Translations under genes and position numbers: made by a program
NCBI RefSeq assembly: GCF_007785775.2
Contig: NZ_VNIK02000006.1
Span: 62,001 to 126,000 of the forward strand
DNA length: 64,000 nt
Direction of reading: 5' to 3'
Origin: Flagellimonas hadalis
GTDB lineage: Bacteria; Bacteroidota; Bacteroidia; Flavobacteriales; Flavobacteriaceae
In this document: positions 34,699 through 43,307 of the stretch, piece by piece
Position numbering within the stretch: the first letter of the stretch is position 1
Layout of the letters: each line of letters opens with the position of its first letter
Notes under the pieces: generated by a model
What the model was told of the DNA's origin: nothing
Databases searched by the model: none
Seen by the model: only the letters and a program-made list of their open reading frames with translations

Positions 34699-35796
34699 TC
34701 ACACTTTCCAGATTTTAGTGTCCAGATTCAGGTCTTCCACAATCCCGATGGCATTGGAAATGTTCTCAACAAACAGTTCAAACGCATTCGAGGTGATGAG
34801 GTTCTTGTGCTGTGGAAGACAGAAAAAACCATTGGGGTGTTGGATGGCCATGTACAGTTTGTTATTGTTGAACGATAGCATGATGGGTCTTTCCATTTTT
34901 CTTTTCAGGGCCACGATGCGTTCCATGAAAGCCGTTGAAAGAATGTATCGAGCCTCGACCTGATCGGTGCCATATACGACAAACTCTTTTTCGAACTCGG
35001 TATGTTCAAGGTTGATGAGCTGTTTTCGATGGAGTTTAAGGGATTGTATGATCTTTGCGAAATACCCTGCCCTTTTTTCGAGTTTGTCTGGCAAGACTAT
35101 GGTGTTTCCCCTGATTTTTTTATTGAAATCAATGATGACGAACATGCCAAAAAAACTGTATCCCATGTGATCAACCGAGTGATCCTTGGAAAACCAGGGC
35201 CGAATGTAGTTATAGGCAAAATATAGATGGGTAAGGAATGGGATGTACATGAAATAGGACCCAAAAAAGCTTTGGTTGATGATTTTTACATCCCCCATGA
35301 CGATGGAAGTATCACCAACCTTACCAGATGCAAAGCCTGAACCCATATTATATACTTTTTGTTGCTTGTCCTTATTGCCCGACACTTGGGAATAGCTGGG
35401 GATCAATAGGCTTTCAGTGATCTGTGCTGGTGTGATCTGTTTTATGGGACTGTACTTTAAGCCTGGTATCAATCGGTCCAACACAGGTTGTAGGATCTCA
35501 CCTTCAACTTTCCTGTATTTGACTCCAATACGGTTCGCTTTGATCATAAAAACGAAATAGAGCACCCAATAGAAAACCAAAAGGATTTGGAAGATCACTC
35601 CTGAACTGTTCCGGGATACTTCGGTAATCCACTGATTGTTGAAATAGGTGATCATGGGCAGGAAAAAGATGCCCAACACGAATGTGAGTATGAACAAATT
35701 GCCGCCCGTTTTATAAAAACGATACTTCTTTCTCAATTTTTCTGCCTGATGCAGCAATGGAAGAAGTGCTTTCTTACTACTATTGCTATTTTCCAT
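34699..35796 (-). CDS. DUF3137 membrane protein partnered with LemA
   Basis: A 365-residue protein with a basic N-terminal helix (AEKLRKKYRFYKTGG), two transmembrane segments near 32-52 and 68-88, and a large cytoplasmic domain with GDTSIVMGDVKIINQSFFG and the C-terminal MLSFNNNKLYMAI block. This is the DUF3137 pattern. The family regularly follows lemA, as here with a 3-bp gap. Function is unknown; an envelope-associated role with LemA is inferred from the conserved pairing. Confidence 0.87.
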   Translation of the reverse strand: MENSNSSKKALLPLLHQAEKLRKKYRFYKTGGNLFILTFVLGIFFLPMITYFNNQWITEVSRNSSGVIFQILLVFYWVLYFVFMIKANRIGVKYRKVEGEILQPVLDRLIPGLKYSPIKQITPAQITESLLIPSYSQVSGNKDKQQKVYNMGSGFASGKVGDTSIVMGDVKIINQSFFGSYFMYIPFLTHLYFAYNYIRPWFSKDHSVDHMGYSFFGMFVIIDFNKKIRGNTIVLPDKLEKRAGYFAKIIQSLKLHRKQLINLEHTEFEKEFVVYGTDQVEARYILSTAFMERIVALKRKMERPIMLSFNNNKLYMAIQHPNGFFCLPQHKNLITSNAFELFVENISNAIGIVEDLNLDTKIWKV

Positions 35797-35799
35797 ATC

Positions 35800-36351
35800 C
35801 TATTGTTGGAAATAGACTTCCGGAGCCTTTTTTTCTTCAGCCTCAATGGTGAACAACGTTTTCTGGGAATACCCCATCATTTTGCCCATGATATTGGAAG
35901 GGAACATTTCCAAGGCATTGTTGTGGGCATTCACGGCTGCATTGTATGCCCTTCGTGCAGCAGAAAGTTGTTCTTCCACCTCATTGAGACTGGCCTGTAG
36001 CATTAGGAAGTTTTCACTCGACTTGAGTTCAGGATAGGCTTCTGCCCTTATTTGTAGATTTCCAAGGAGCATACCCAACTGGCTTTCCCATTTGAATCGG
36101 TCATTGGTCCGCCCTTTTTCGGAAATGATCTTTTCCCGCAGTTGGGTGATTTCCGTCAGGGTTGCCCGTTCGTGCTCCATGTATCCTTTAACGGTGTTTA
36201 CAAGACGGGGAATCAAGTCTGTCCTTTTTTTGAGCATCACATCAATACTGCTGTAGGCTTCGTGTACCTTGTTCTTTTTTGAGATAAGGTTGTTGAACAG
36301 AAAAATGGCAAAGAGCAACAGGGCTCCAAAAATGATGATGGCGTAGGTCAT
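35800..36351 (-). CDS. lemA: LemA family protein
   Basis: A 183-residue protein with one N-terminal transmembrane segment (about 3-22) followed by long helices. Characteristic LemA text includes NKVHEAYSSIDVMLKKRTDLIPRLVNTVKGYMEHE and ETQLREKI-like coils, a SSENFLMLQASLNEVEEQLSAARRAYN block and NALEMFPSNIMG. It forms a helical bundle exposed on the cytoplasmic or periplasmic face; reports differ. It heads a two-gene operon with the DUF3137 gene. The biochemical role is not established. Confidence 0.93.
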   Translation of the reverse strand: MTYAIIIFGALLLFAIFLFNNLISKKNKVHEAYSSIDVMLKKRTDLIPRLVNTVKGYMEHERATLTEITQLREKIISEKGRTNDRFKWESQLGMLLGNLQIRAEAYPELKSSENFLMLQASLNEVEEQLSAARRAYNAAVNAHNNALEMFPSNIMGKMMGYSQKTLFTIEAEEKKAPEVYFQQ

Positions 36352-36679
36352 GGTTCCTTGTTTTAGGATTAAGATTCAGATGTAAAAAACGTATCGGTCA
36401 AAGGCTGAAGAGGTCGCTGCCCAAAATCGGTACGGTGAGGTCATGGAATTGTCGGGCCAAAAATAATGGTTGACCCCATAGGGGTTTCATGTCAACAACA
36501 TTGCTATTTTTGATAACCAAAAGCTCTAGAGGTCATTGAGCTTTTCGGAATAAAAGTAATCATAATTGTAAATACTTGGAACCTTACCCATTGAAAATTG
36601 GACATATTGCACAGCAAACATACTTTGGCCTTAATTTTGACGTTATGACTAAAGTCAGTCGAGAACAGCGTAGAACACT
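36352..36679. other. Divergent intergenic region between lemA and the TPR gene
   Basis: No gene or RNA is recognised. It contains one hairpin-capable inverted repeat, AAAAGCTC at 36519-36526 and GAGCTTTT at 36538-36545. No exact TAnnTTTG box was found on the TPR side; the nearest is TACTTTG at 36618-36624, one base short. Confidence 0.4.
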
Positions 36680-39600
36680 ATGAATCGAAAAAACCTCTTT
36701 GTGTTCCCCATTTTTTTGGGGACCTTTTTTGTGCTCACCGCACAGGAAACCGAAATCCATACCCACGACAACAAAGCTTATCAAGATGCTCTGGCCCTGT
36801 ACAATAATCAACAGTATCAGGCCGCGCAGACCATTTTCCAGACGGTAAAGACCAGCACCAAGGATGGCGAGACAGAAGCCAACAGTGCCTACTATGCCGC
36901 CAATGCCGCCATACGGTTGAACCAACGCGGAGCGGACAAAATGATGGAGGACTTTGTGGAACGGTATCCCACGTCGACCAAGCGGAATTCCGCTTTTTTG
37001 GACGTGGCAGATTATTATTTTGAGACGGGAAAATACCCTTTTGCCCTCAAATGGTACAAAAAAGTGGATGAGTCTTCCATGTCCTATGCGGATAGGGAGC
37101 GGTTCAACTTCAATAATGGTTATGCCCTTTATGCCTCCAACAGGCCCGGTGAGGCAGAACGGTACCTGAGCAAGGTGACCACCTCACAAAAATATGGCTC
37201 GCAGGCCAAGTATTATCTGGGGTATATTGCCTATGAACAGGATGACTACAATGAGGCCAGTGCCCGTTTTGACCAGATCACGGACCCAGAGTTGCTCAAT
37301 GAGAAGCTGTCCTATTACCAGGCCGATCTTAATTTTAAACTGGGCAAGTTCGAGGAGGCCATCGCCATGGCAGAAAAGCAGTTGCCCAAATCGGACCGGC
37401 AGGAAGTTTCCGAGCTCAACAAGATCATTGGTGAGAGCTACTTCAATTTGGAACAATATGGAAAGGCCATTCCCTATTTGGAAGGCTATAAGGGAAAAAG
37501 AGGCAAGTTCAACAACACCGATTACTATTTACTGGGGTACAGCCACTACAAGCAAGGGGACTACCAAAATGCCATCCAACAGTTCAACAAGATTATTGGG
37601 GGATCCAACAATGTGTCGCAGAACGCATACTATCACTTGGCGGAATGCTATTTGAAGCTGGACAAGAAATCCGAAGCGCTCAATGCTTTCCGAAATGCCT
37701 CACAGATGGATTTCAGTCCAGGGATACAGAAAGATGCGATGCTCAACTACGCCAGGCTGAGTTACGAAATAGGCAATGCGTACGAACCTGTCCCACAAGT
37801 CTTGACCAACTATCTGGAGAAATATCCAAAGGATGAAAACCAAATGGAGATCCAAGAACTTTTGGTGGATTCGTACATCACTTCCCGAAATTTTGAAGGC
37901 GCCATGCAACTTTTGGAGAAGAACAAGAACTACGCGAGTAAGGAAACCTATCAGAAAGTAGCCTACTATCGAGGGATTGAACTCTTTATTGATGGGGATT
38001 ATGAAGCGGCCTTGGAAAGTTTTTCCAAATCGCTGAAAAGTGCCGAAAACGCAACTTTTGAGGCCAGGACTCTATATTGGAAAGCAGAATCAGCCTATCG
38101 TCTGAACCGTTTTGAGGAGGCCTTGGTCGATTTTGTGAAATTCCAGCAACTTCCCGCATCCAAAGCATTGCCCGAATATGAAGAGCTGGACTATAATCTG
38201 GGCTATTGTTACTTCAAGCTGAAGGATTACAACAATGCAATTGCCTATTTCAAGAACGTGGTCAATTCCAACGCCATTGATGAGGACCGAAAGAACGATG
38301 GGTACCTCCGTTTGGGGGACAGCTACTTCGTGACCAGCAAATATCAGTTGGCCATGAACGCTTACGACGCATCTTCCAAGTTGAACGGACCGGAAAGGGA
38401 CTATGCTGCGTTTCAAAAAACATTGAGCAACGGATTTTTGGGCAACAACTCGGCCAAGATTGATGGACTGAACGAATTTTTGGAGCGTTATCCCAACTCT
38501 TCCCTGCGCGATGATGCCCTTTTTGAACTCGGCAATTCCTATATCAAAGACAATCAGGAGAATTTGGGACTACGGACCTATGACCGTCTTGTGGCCGAAT
38601 ATGCAAAGAGCAAGTTTGCCCCCCAAGGCATGTTGCGCCAAGGTTTGGTGCACTACAATGCCAGTAGAAATCAACAGGCTTTGGACAAGTTGAAGGAAGT
38701 GGTGCAGAAATATCCGAACACCCAAGAGGCCAAACAGGCGGTGGCCACGGCCAAATTGGTCTATGTGGACGAAGGCAGGGTAAGCGAATATGCCGCATGG
38801 GCCAGAAACCTGGATTTTGTGGAGGTGACCGACTCCGAACTGGACAATGCCAGTTTTGAATCGGCGGAAAGGAAACAGATAGAGGGCAAGACCGATGTGG
38901 CTATCAAGGGCTACGAGGACTATTTGAAACAGTTCCCGAATGGTCTCCATTCCGGAAGTGCCAATTTTGCACTGGCCCAACTCTATTTTGGTAAAGGGCA
39001 AAAAGACAAAGCCCTGCCAAGGTACAAAGTCGTGGCCGATGGCGGGAACGGCGAATATACCGAGCAGGCATTGACCCGTGTCTGTGAGATCTATGTGGAA
39101 AAACAGGATTATCAAAGTGCCATTCCCTATCTGAAACGATTGGAAAGCTCGGCCGATATTTCCGAGAACAGGACCTTTGCCCAATCCAATTTGATGAAGG
39201 GATATTATGGACAGAAGGATTATGGGCAAACCATAGCCTATGCCGAAAAGGTATTGAAGGCCCCCAAGATCGATGATAGGATCAAGAGTGATGCGCAGAT
39301 CATGATTGCACGATCGGCCATCGCCACGGAAAATGAATCACTGGCCAAGACTGCCTATCAGGATGTGAAGAAAATCGCTACGGGGGAACTCGCTGCCGAA
39401 GCGTGGTACTACGATGCCTATTTCAAGAACAAGGAAGGTGATTTTGAAGCCTCCAACACATCGGTACAAAAACTGGCAAAAGATTATGCAGCCTACAAAA
39501 TATGGGCCGGAAAGGGGTTGGTGATCATGGCCAAAAATTTCTACAAATTGGGTGATGCCTTCCAGGCCACGTACATTTTGGAAAGCGTGATTTCCAATTT

Positions 39601-39703
39601 TTCGGATTATGATGAGATTGTCACCGAGGCCAAGAGCGAACTGGCCATTATCAAGACTAAGGAAGCTGAGAGCAATTCATCCGTAGATCCCAACGAAAAC
39701 TAA
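36680..39703 (+). CDS. Very large secreted tetratricopeptide-repeat protein
   Basis: A 1007-residue protein with a Sec signal (MNRKNLFVFPIFLGTFFVLTAQ) and then continuous TPR and Sel1/YfgC-like helical repeats to the C-terminus. Examples are YYLGYIAYEQDDYNEASARFDQI, YYLLGYSHYKQGDYQNAIQQF and LGYCYFKLKDYNNAIAYFKNVV. It lacks a lipobox, so it is probably free in the periplasm. TPR superhelices act as scaffolds. The next gene, 12 bp downstream, encodes an outer membrane barrel, so the product is probably its periplasmic partner, much as BamD-like TPR proteins serve an outer membrane machine (inference). Confidence 0.9.
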   Translation: MNRKNLFVFPIFLGTFFVLTAQETEIHTHDNKAYQDALALYNNQQYQAAQTIFQTVKTSTKDGETEANSAYYAANAAIRLNQRGADKMMEDFVERYPTSTKRNSAFLDVADYYFETGKYPFALKWYKKVDESSMSYADRERFNFNNGYALYASNRPGEAERYLSKVTTSQKYGSQAKYYLGYIAYEQDDYNEASARFDQITDPELLNEKLSYYQADLNFKLGKFEEAIAMAEKQLPKSDRQEVSELNKIIGESYFNLEQYGKAIPYLEGYKGKRGKFNNTDYYLLGYSHYKQGDYQNAIQQFNKIIGGSNNVSQNAYYHLAECYLKLDKKSEALNAFRNASQMDFSPGIQKDAMLNYARLSYEIGNAYEPVPQVLTNYLEKYPKDENQMEIQELLVDSYITSRNFEGAMQLLEKNKNYASKETYQKVAYYRGIELFIDGDYEAALESFSKSLKSAENATFEARTLYWKAESAYRLNRFEEALVDFVKFQQLPASKALPEYEELDYNLGYCYFKLKDYNNAIAYFKNVVNSNAIDEDRKNDGYLRLGDSYFVTSKYQLAMNAYDASSKLNGPERDYAAFQKTLSNGFLGNNSAKIDGLNEFLERYPNSSLRDDALFELGNSYIKDNQENLGLRTYDRLVAEYAKSKFAPQGMLRQGLVHYNASRNQQALDKLKEVVQKYPNTQEAKQAVATAKLVYVDEGRVSEYAAWARNLDFVEVTDSELDNASFESAERKQIEGKTDVAIKGYEDYLKQFPNGLHSGSANFALAQLYFGKGQKDKALPRYKVVADGGNGEYTEQALTRVCEIYVEKQDYQSAIPYLKRLESSADISENRTFAQSNLMKGYYGQKDYGQTIAYAEKVLKAPKIDDRIKSDAQIMIARSAIATENESLAKTAYQDVKKIATGELAAEAWYYDAYFKNKEGDFEASNTSVQKLAKDYAAYKIWAGKGLVIMAKNFYKLGDAFQATYILESVISNFSDYDEIVTEAKSELAIIKTKEAESNSSVDPNEN

Positions 39704-39715
39704 ACGAGACACAGC

Positions 39716-41464
39716 ATGCAAAAGAGAACCTATATATTTCCATTACTTTTTTTGAGCCTTTTTGGAACCCTTTTCGGTCAGGAGACCGATGACATCGGCA
39801 CGGAGACGGTAACGGTGGTGAAACCGTATTCCCCGACCGTTTCAGATGCTTTCAAGATCAAATCGGCACCCAACCTGAACGATTCCATCGTACTTCAAAA
39901 AAAGAAGATAGATTACAGTATTTTTTCCGTTCCGGTGGCCTCCACCTTTACCCCGGCCAAGGGAAAGGCATCGGGAGTGAAGAAGACCCCGCCACCCACG
40001 CTGTACAATTCGTATGCTTCGGTAGGGCTGGGCAACTATAACAATGCCTTGGTGGATTTTTATACCAGCAGGGAGTTCAACAGGGGAGAGGATTTGTTGG
40101 ATTTTGGCCTGACCCACAATTCATCAAGGGGTGATTTGGATTCCACTCCCTTGGACACGGATTTTTACGATACAAAACTTGATGCGTCCTATGCCAAAAG
40201 GGACAGATATATGGATTGGGGCGCCAGTGTGGGGCTCCAACACCAACTGTACAACTGGTACGGGATAGAGAACGACGTGTATAGCGATGATCTTGTTGCC
40301 TCCATGGACGAACAACAAAATTATTTCAATGCCGAGGCAAAGGCCCATTTGAACATGGAGGATTCCTTTTTCAAGCAAGGGAACATCCTCTTGAGGCGTT
40401 TTTGGGATGCCACGGAATCCGCGGAAAATCGCTTGGTACTTAACCCGACCTTGGAACTGCCCGTTACCGAGGAACTGATCACCATTTCCGCCAAGTTGGA
40501 TTATGTGGGCGGAAATTTCAAAAACGCATCATTGAACAATACGACCAATACAGGGGAGATCAATTATAGCCATCTTCAGGCCGGGGTGACCCCAAGTCTA
40601 CTCATCCTGCGTGATGATCTTACCCTCAATCTGGGAGCGAACATTGTGTATGGTCTTGACACCGAAAACAGTGACAGCAATTTTTATATCTATCCGGCCG
40701 TGACCGCTTCCTACCGTCTTTTGGATGAAAATGTGATTGCCTATGGGGGAATAGAGGGGGAATTGAAGCAAAACTCGTATCACGATTTTGTGGATGATAA
40801 TCCTTACGTGTCACCGACCTTGGATATTCTCCCCACCGATCAGCAATATGAAGGCTATTTAGGTTTAAAAGGCCAGTTGATGTCCAATGTTGGGTACAAT
40901 ATCAAGGGCTCCTATACTGCAGAGAACAGAAGACCCTTGTTTTTGTTGAACCCGATCAATATCAGGGATGATGATAAAAGCTATTATTATGGCAATTCCT
41001 TTCAGGTGTTTTATGACGATATGAAGACCTTGGGTGTGTTCGGGGAAATCAATATCGATATCAACCGCAACTTTACCTTGGGAGTGAATGCGGAATTTTA
41101 TGACTATGATACCGAAACGGACAATCCTGCGTGGAACCTACCTTCCATTAAAGGGTCATTGTTCATGGATTACCAGATTACCGATCAATGGTACATGGGG
41201 GCAAATCTGTTCTATGTGGGTGAAAGGGACGACTTGATATCACAGGCCATTGATGGTGCATCACCTTCTGAATTTCCATCGACCATCGTGACCTTGGACG
41301 GTTTTTTTGATGTCAACGCACATGTTGGGTATCGGTTGAACGAACAACTTTCCATTTTTGTGAAGGCTTCCAATATCGCCAATAACAATTACCAAAACTG
41401 GGCCAATTTCAGGGTGCAGGGCTTTCAGGCTTTGGCAGGGGTGTCCTATAAATTTGATTTTTAA
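39716..41464 (+). CDS. Outer membrane beta-barrel paired with the TPR protein
   Basis: A 582-residue protein with a Sec signal (MQKRTYIFPLLFLSLFGTLFGQ). An N-terminal region follows (TETVTVVKPYSPTVSDAFKIKSAPNL, about 30-95) with a Pro-rich linker, then a barrel of many amphipathic strands to a C-terminal Phe (LAGVSYKFDF), the BamA recognition signal. The C-terminal half resembles TonB receptor barrels but the plug domain is absent, and the protein is short for a transporter. It is cotranscribed with the large TPR gene (12 bp). It may anchor a periplasmic scaffold or act as a porin. No specific family name is recognised. Confidence 0.88.
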   Translation: MQKRTYIFPLLFLSLFGTLFGQETDDIGTETVTVVKPYSPTVSDAFKIKSAPNLNDSIVLQKKKIDYSIFSVPVASTFTPAKGKASGVKKTPPPTLYNSYASVGLGNYNNALVDFYTSREFNRGEDLLDFGLTHNSSRGDLDSTPLDTDFYDTKLDASYAKRDRYMDWGASVGLQHQLYNWYGIENDVYSDDLVASMDEQQNYFNAEAKAHLNMEDSFFKQGNILLRRFWDATESAENRLVLNPTLELPVTEELITISAKLDYVGGNFKNASLNNTTNTGEINYSHLQAGVTPSLLILRDDLTLNLGANIVYGLDTENSDSNFYIYPAVTASYRLLDENVIAYGGIEGELKQNSYHDFVDDNPYVSPTLDILPTDQQYEGYLGLKGQLMSNVGYNIKGSYTAENRRPLFLLNPINIRDDDKSYYYGNSFQVFYDDMKTLGVFGEINIDINRNFTLGVNAEFYDYDTETDNPAWNLPSIKGSLFMDYQITDQWYMGANLFYVGERDDLISQAIDGASPSEFPSTIVTLDGFFDVNAHVGYRLNEQLSIFVKASNIANNNYQNWANFRVQGFQALAGVSYKFDF

Positions 41465-41678
41465 GCTAATAATCTCCCCTTTGTGCCTAAAGACTTCTTT
41501 TGGTGCCGTCAATCGGATTGCAATGCAGAGGATTTTCATGTTGTGAATTAAAGATTTGAGCTAGCCTCCGGTTTTAGGCTTCAAATTCTGGTTTTCGATA
41601 TAGCTTATCATTCAAAAACTGCCTGAATTGACAAATTTTAGACAAGAACTGCAACGGCTTATTCCACTGACAAAATAA

Positions 41679-41706
41679 AAAACCCGTGGGGAAGCCCACG
41701 GGTTTT
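41679..41706. terminator. Bidirectional terminator between the barrel gene and the second susD
   Basis: AAAACCCGTGGG at 41679-41690 and CCCACGGGTTTT at 41695-41706 form a perfect 12-bp stem with a 4-nt loop. T-rich tails occur on both strands. It ends the minus-strand susCD transcript at 41730 and can serve the TPR operon too, although that lies over 200 bp away. The rest of 41465-41678 shows nothing. Confidence 0.8.
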
Positions 41707-41729
41707 TAAATTTATTTAAGGGGTTGGGA

Positions 41730-43298
41730 TTACCAACCTGGGTTTTGTTGTTCTGCCAGAGTTGGATTGGCATTCACCTCCACTTGGGGTATTGGCCAAA
41801 TAAACTTGAAATCAGCATAAGGAACAGCAGGTACACCGTAAGGACCATCGTATGCAGTTCCCAGCGTGTACAAGTCGGCTGCAGGTGTTCCATTGGCTAC
41901 CTTTTGAGGTATTCCGGCAATAGGATGCATATCATCACCTTGAAGTCTATGGATGTCCGACCATCTTCTGCCTTCCATCACGAACTCGATCCTTCTTTCT
42001 TTCAAAATGGCACCTACCAATTCGGTGGCATTGGCAAAGTCGGCAAGGACATAGGATTGAGTGGCAGGATCTGCCAAAGCCCTATCCCTTACCTGGTTCA
42101 AAAGGCCCAATGAAGCAGGAAGGTCTGGAGCAGCCTTTCTGGCTTGCGCCTCGGCCATGTTCAACACTACTTCAGCATAACGGATTACAGGAGAAGCGTC
42201 GGTGTAGTTGACCCCGTCTTTGTATTTCAAGGTAAATTTGGCACCACCAGCGGTGAACACCATACCTGTGCCTACATCTGTTGGAGTTGAATTGTCCTCA
42301 CGGCGCAAATCGTCTGCCAACCAGCTAGGATCTCTCCAGATGATGGGGCTAATGGCCACCAATCTTCTTCGGTTGTACTGCGAAGCCAAAGCGGCATTCA
42401 CACCAGGGTTCAACGTAGCGGCCTGGGTCAATGAGAATATGGATTCAGAATTGTCATAGCTGTTGATGAAAGGACCATTTGGAGAATCCTCCATTTCATA
42501 GCTGCCATTGAGTTTGTTTCCTTCCGTGATTACATTGTCCCAATCGCGCATGTGTAGGTAAACCCTTGTTTTGAAAGCAATGGCTGCATTTGCGGAAGCT
42601 TTGGTCAAACTAGTGTTGGTAATCAAGCTTTCGGCATCGTCCAAATCCTGCAATACCTTTTCGTAAACTTCGGCAACGGTGTTTCTTCCCTTGACGATTT
42701 CAGAGTCGATTTCAGCCTGTGTATCGATTCCCACTTCCCTGTAGGGAATTCCAGGATGTGAAGCTCCAGCGGAAAAGTTATAAGGTCTTGCAAAGTGGAC
42801 CAATAACTCGAAATGGGTAATGGCACGCAAAAACTTGGCCTGACCAATGTAATCATTGGCCACATCTTGGGTGATGATACCGGCTTCGGCAGCAGTGGTA
42901 ACTCCTTCGATGACCAAGTTGGCCCTGTTGATCAAACGATAACCATCGATCCAATAGTAAACGTTGTTCGCTGTTGTTGGGTCGTATGTGGCCGTATAGG
43001 TCAATTGGTAGAAGGTGGCAGTGTTCACCACATCTTCTCCCCTGTTGTCACCTTGTTGTACGAAAGCAGCCCCCCAAATATATCCACGACCACCGTTGGG
43101 GTTGGTCGAGTTGTACTGGCCAATGGCCGCGGCATTGTACATCCCGTTCACTGAACTTTCGATCAAAGAGGGGGATGAGAAGGCATCGTTCAACGAGATG
43201 TTATTGATAGGACTCAGGTCCAGAACAGTTTCGTCAGAACATGAAATCACGCTAATCCCAAAAACGGAAAGGGTGATGTATTTGAATATCTTTTTCAT
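41730..43298 (-). CDS. SusD/RagB-family lipoprotein (second pair)
   Basis: A 522-residue lipoprotein with the lipobox VISC (Cys20, MKKIFKYITLSVFGISVISC). The RagB/SusD body has TPR-like helices and blocks such as QAKFLRAITHFELLVHFARPY near 148-168 and the C-terminal RRIEFVMEGRRWSDIHRLQGD. It is the classical RagB-type form, unlike the SusD_2-like protein of the fucose locus. It is 9 bp downstream of its SusC partner. Substrate unknown: no glycoside hydrolase, lyase or sulfatase gene accompanies the pair. Confidence 0.95.
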   Translation of the reverse strand: MKKIFKYITLSVFGISVISCSDETVLDLSPINNISLNDAFSSPSLIESSVNGMYNAAAIGQYNSTNPNGGRGYIWGAAFVQQGDNRGEDVVNTATFYQLTYTATYDPTTANNVYYWIDGYRLINRANLVIEGVTTAAEAGIITQDVANDYIGQAKFLRAITHFELLVHFARPYNFSAGASHPGIPYREVGIDTQAEIDSEIVKGRNTVAEVYEKVLQDLDDAESLITNTSLTKASANAAIAFKTRVYLHMRDWDNVITEGNKLNGSYEMEDSPNGPFINSYDNSESIFSLTQAATLNPGVNAALASQYNRRRLVAISPIIWRDPSWLADDLRREDNSTPTDVGTGMVFTAGGAKFTLKYKDGVNYTDASPVIRYAEVVLNMAEAQARKAAPDLPASLGLLNQVRDRALADPATQSYVLADFANATELVGAILKERRIEFVMEGRRWSDIHRLQGDDMHPIAGIPQKVANGTPAADLYTLGTAYDGPYGVPAVPYADFKFIWPIPQVEVNANPTLAEQQNPGW

Positions 43299-43307
43299 TT
43301 TTTAGAA

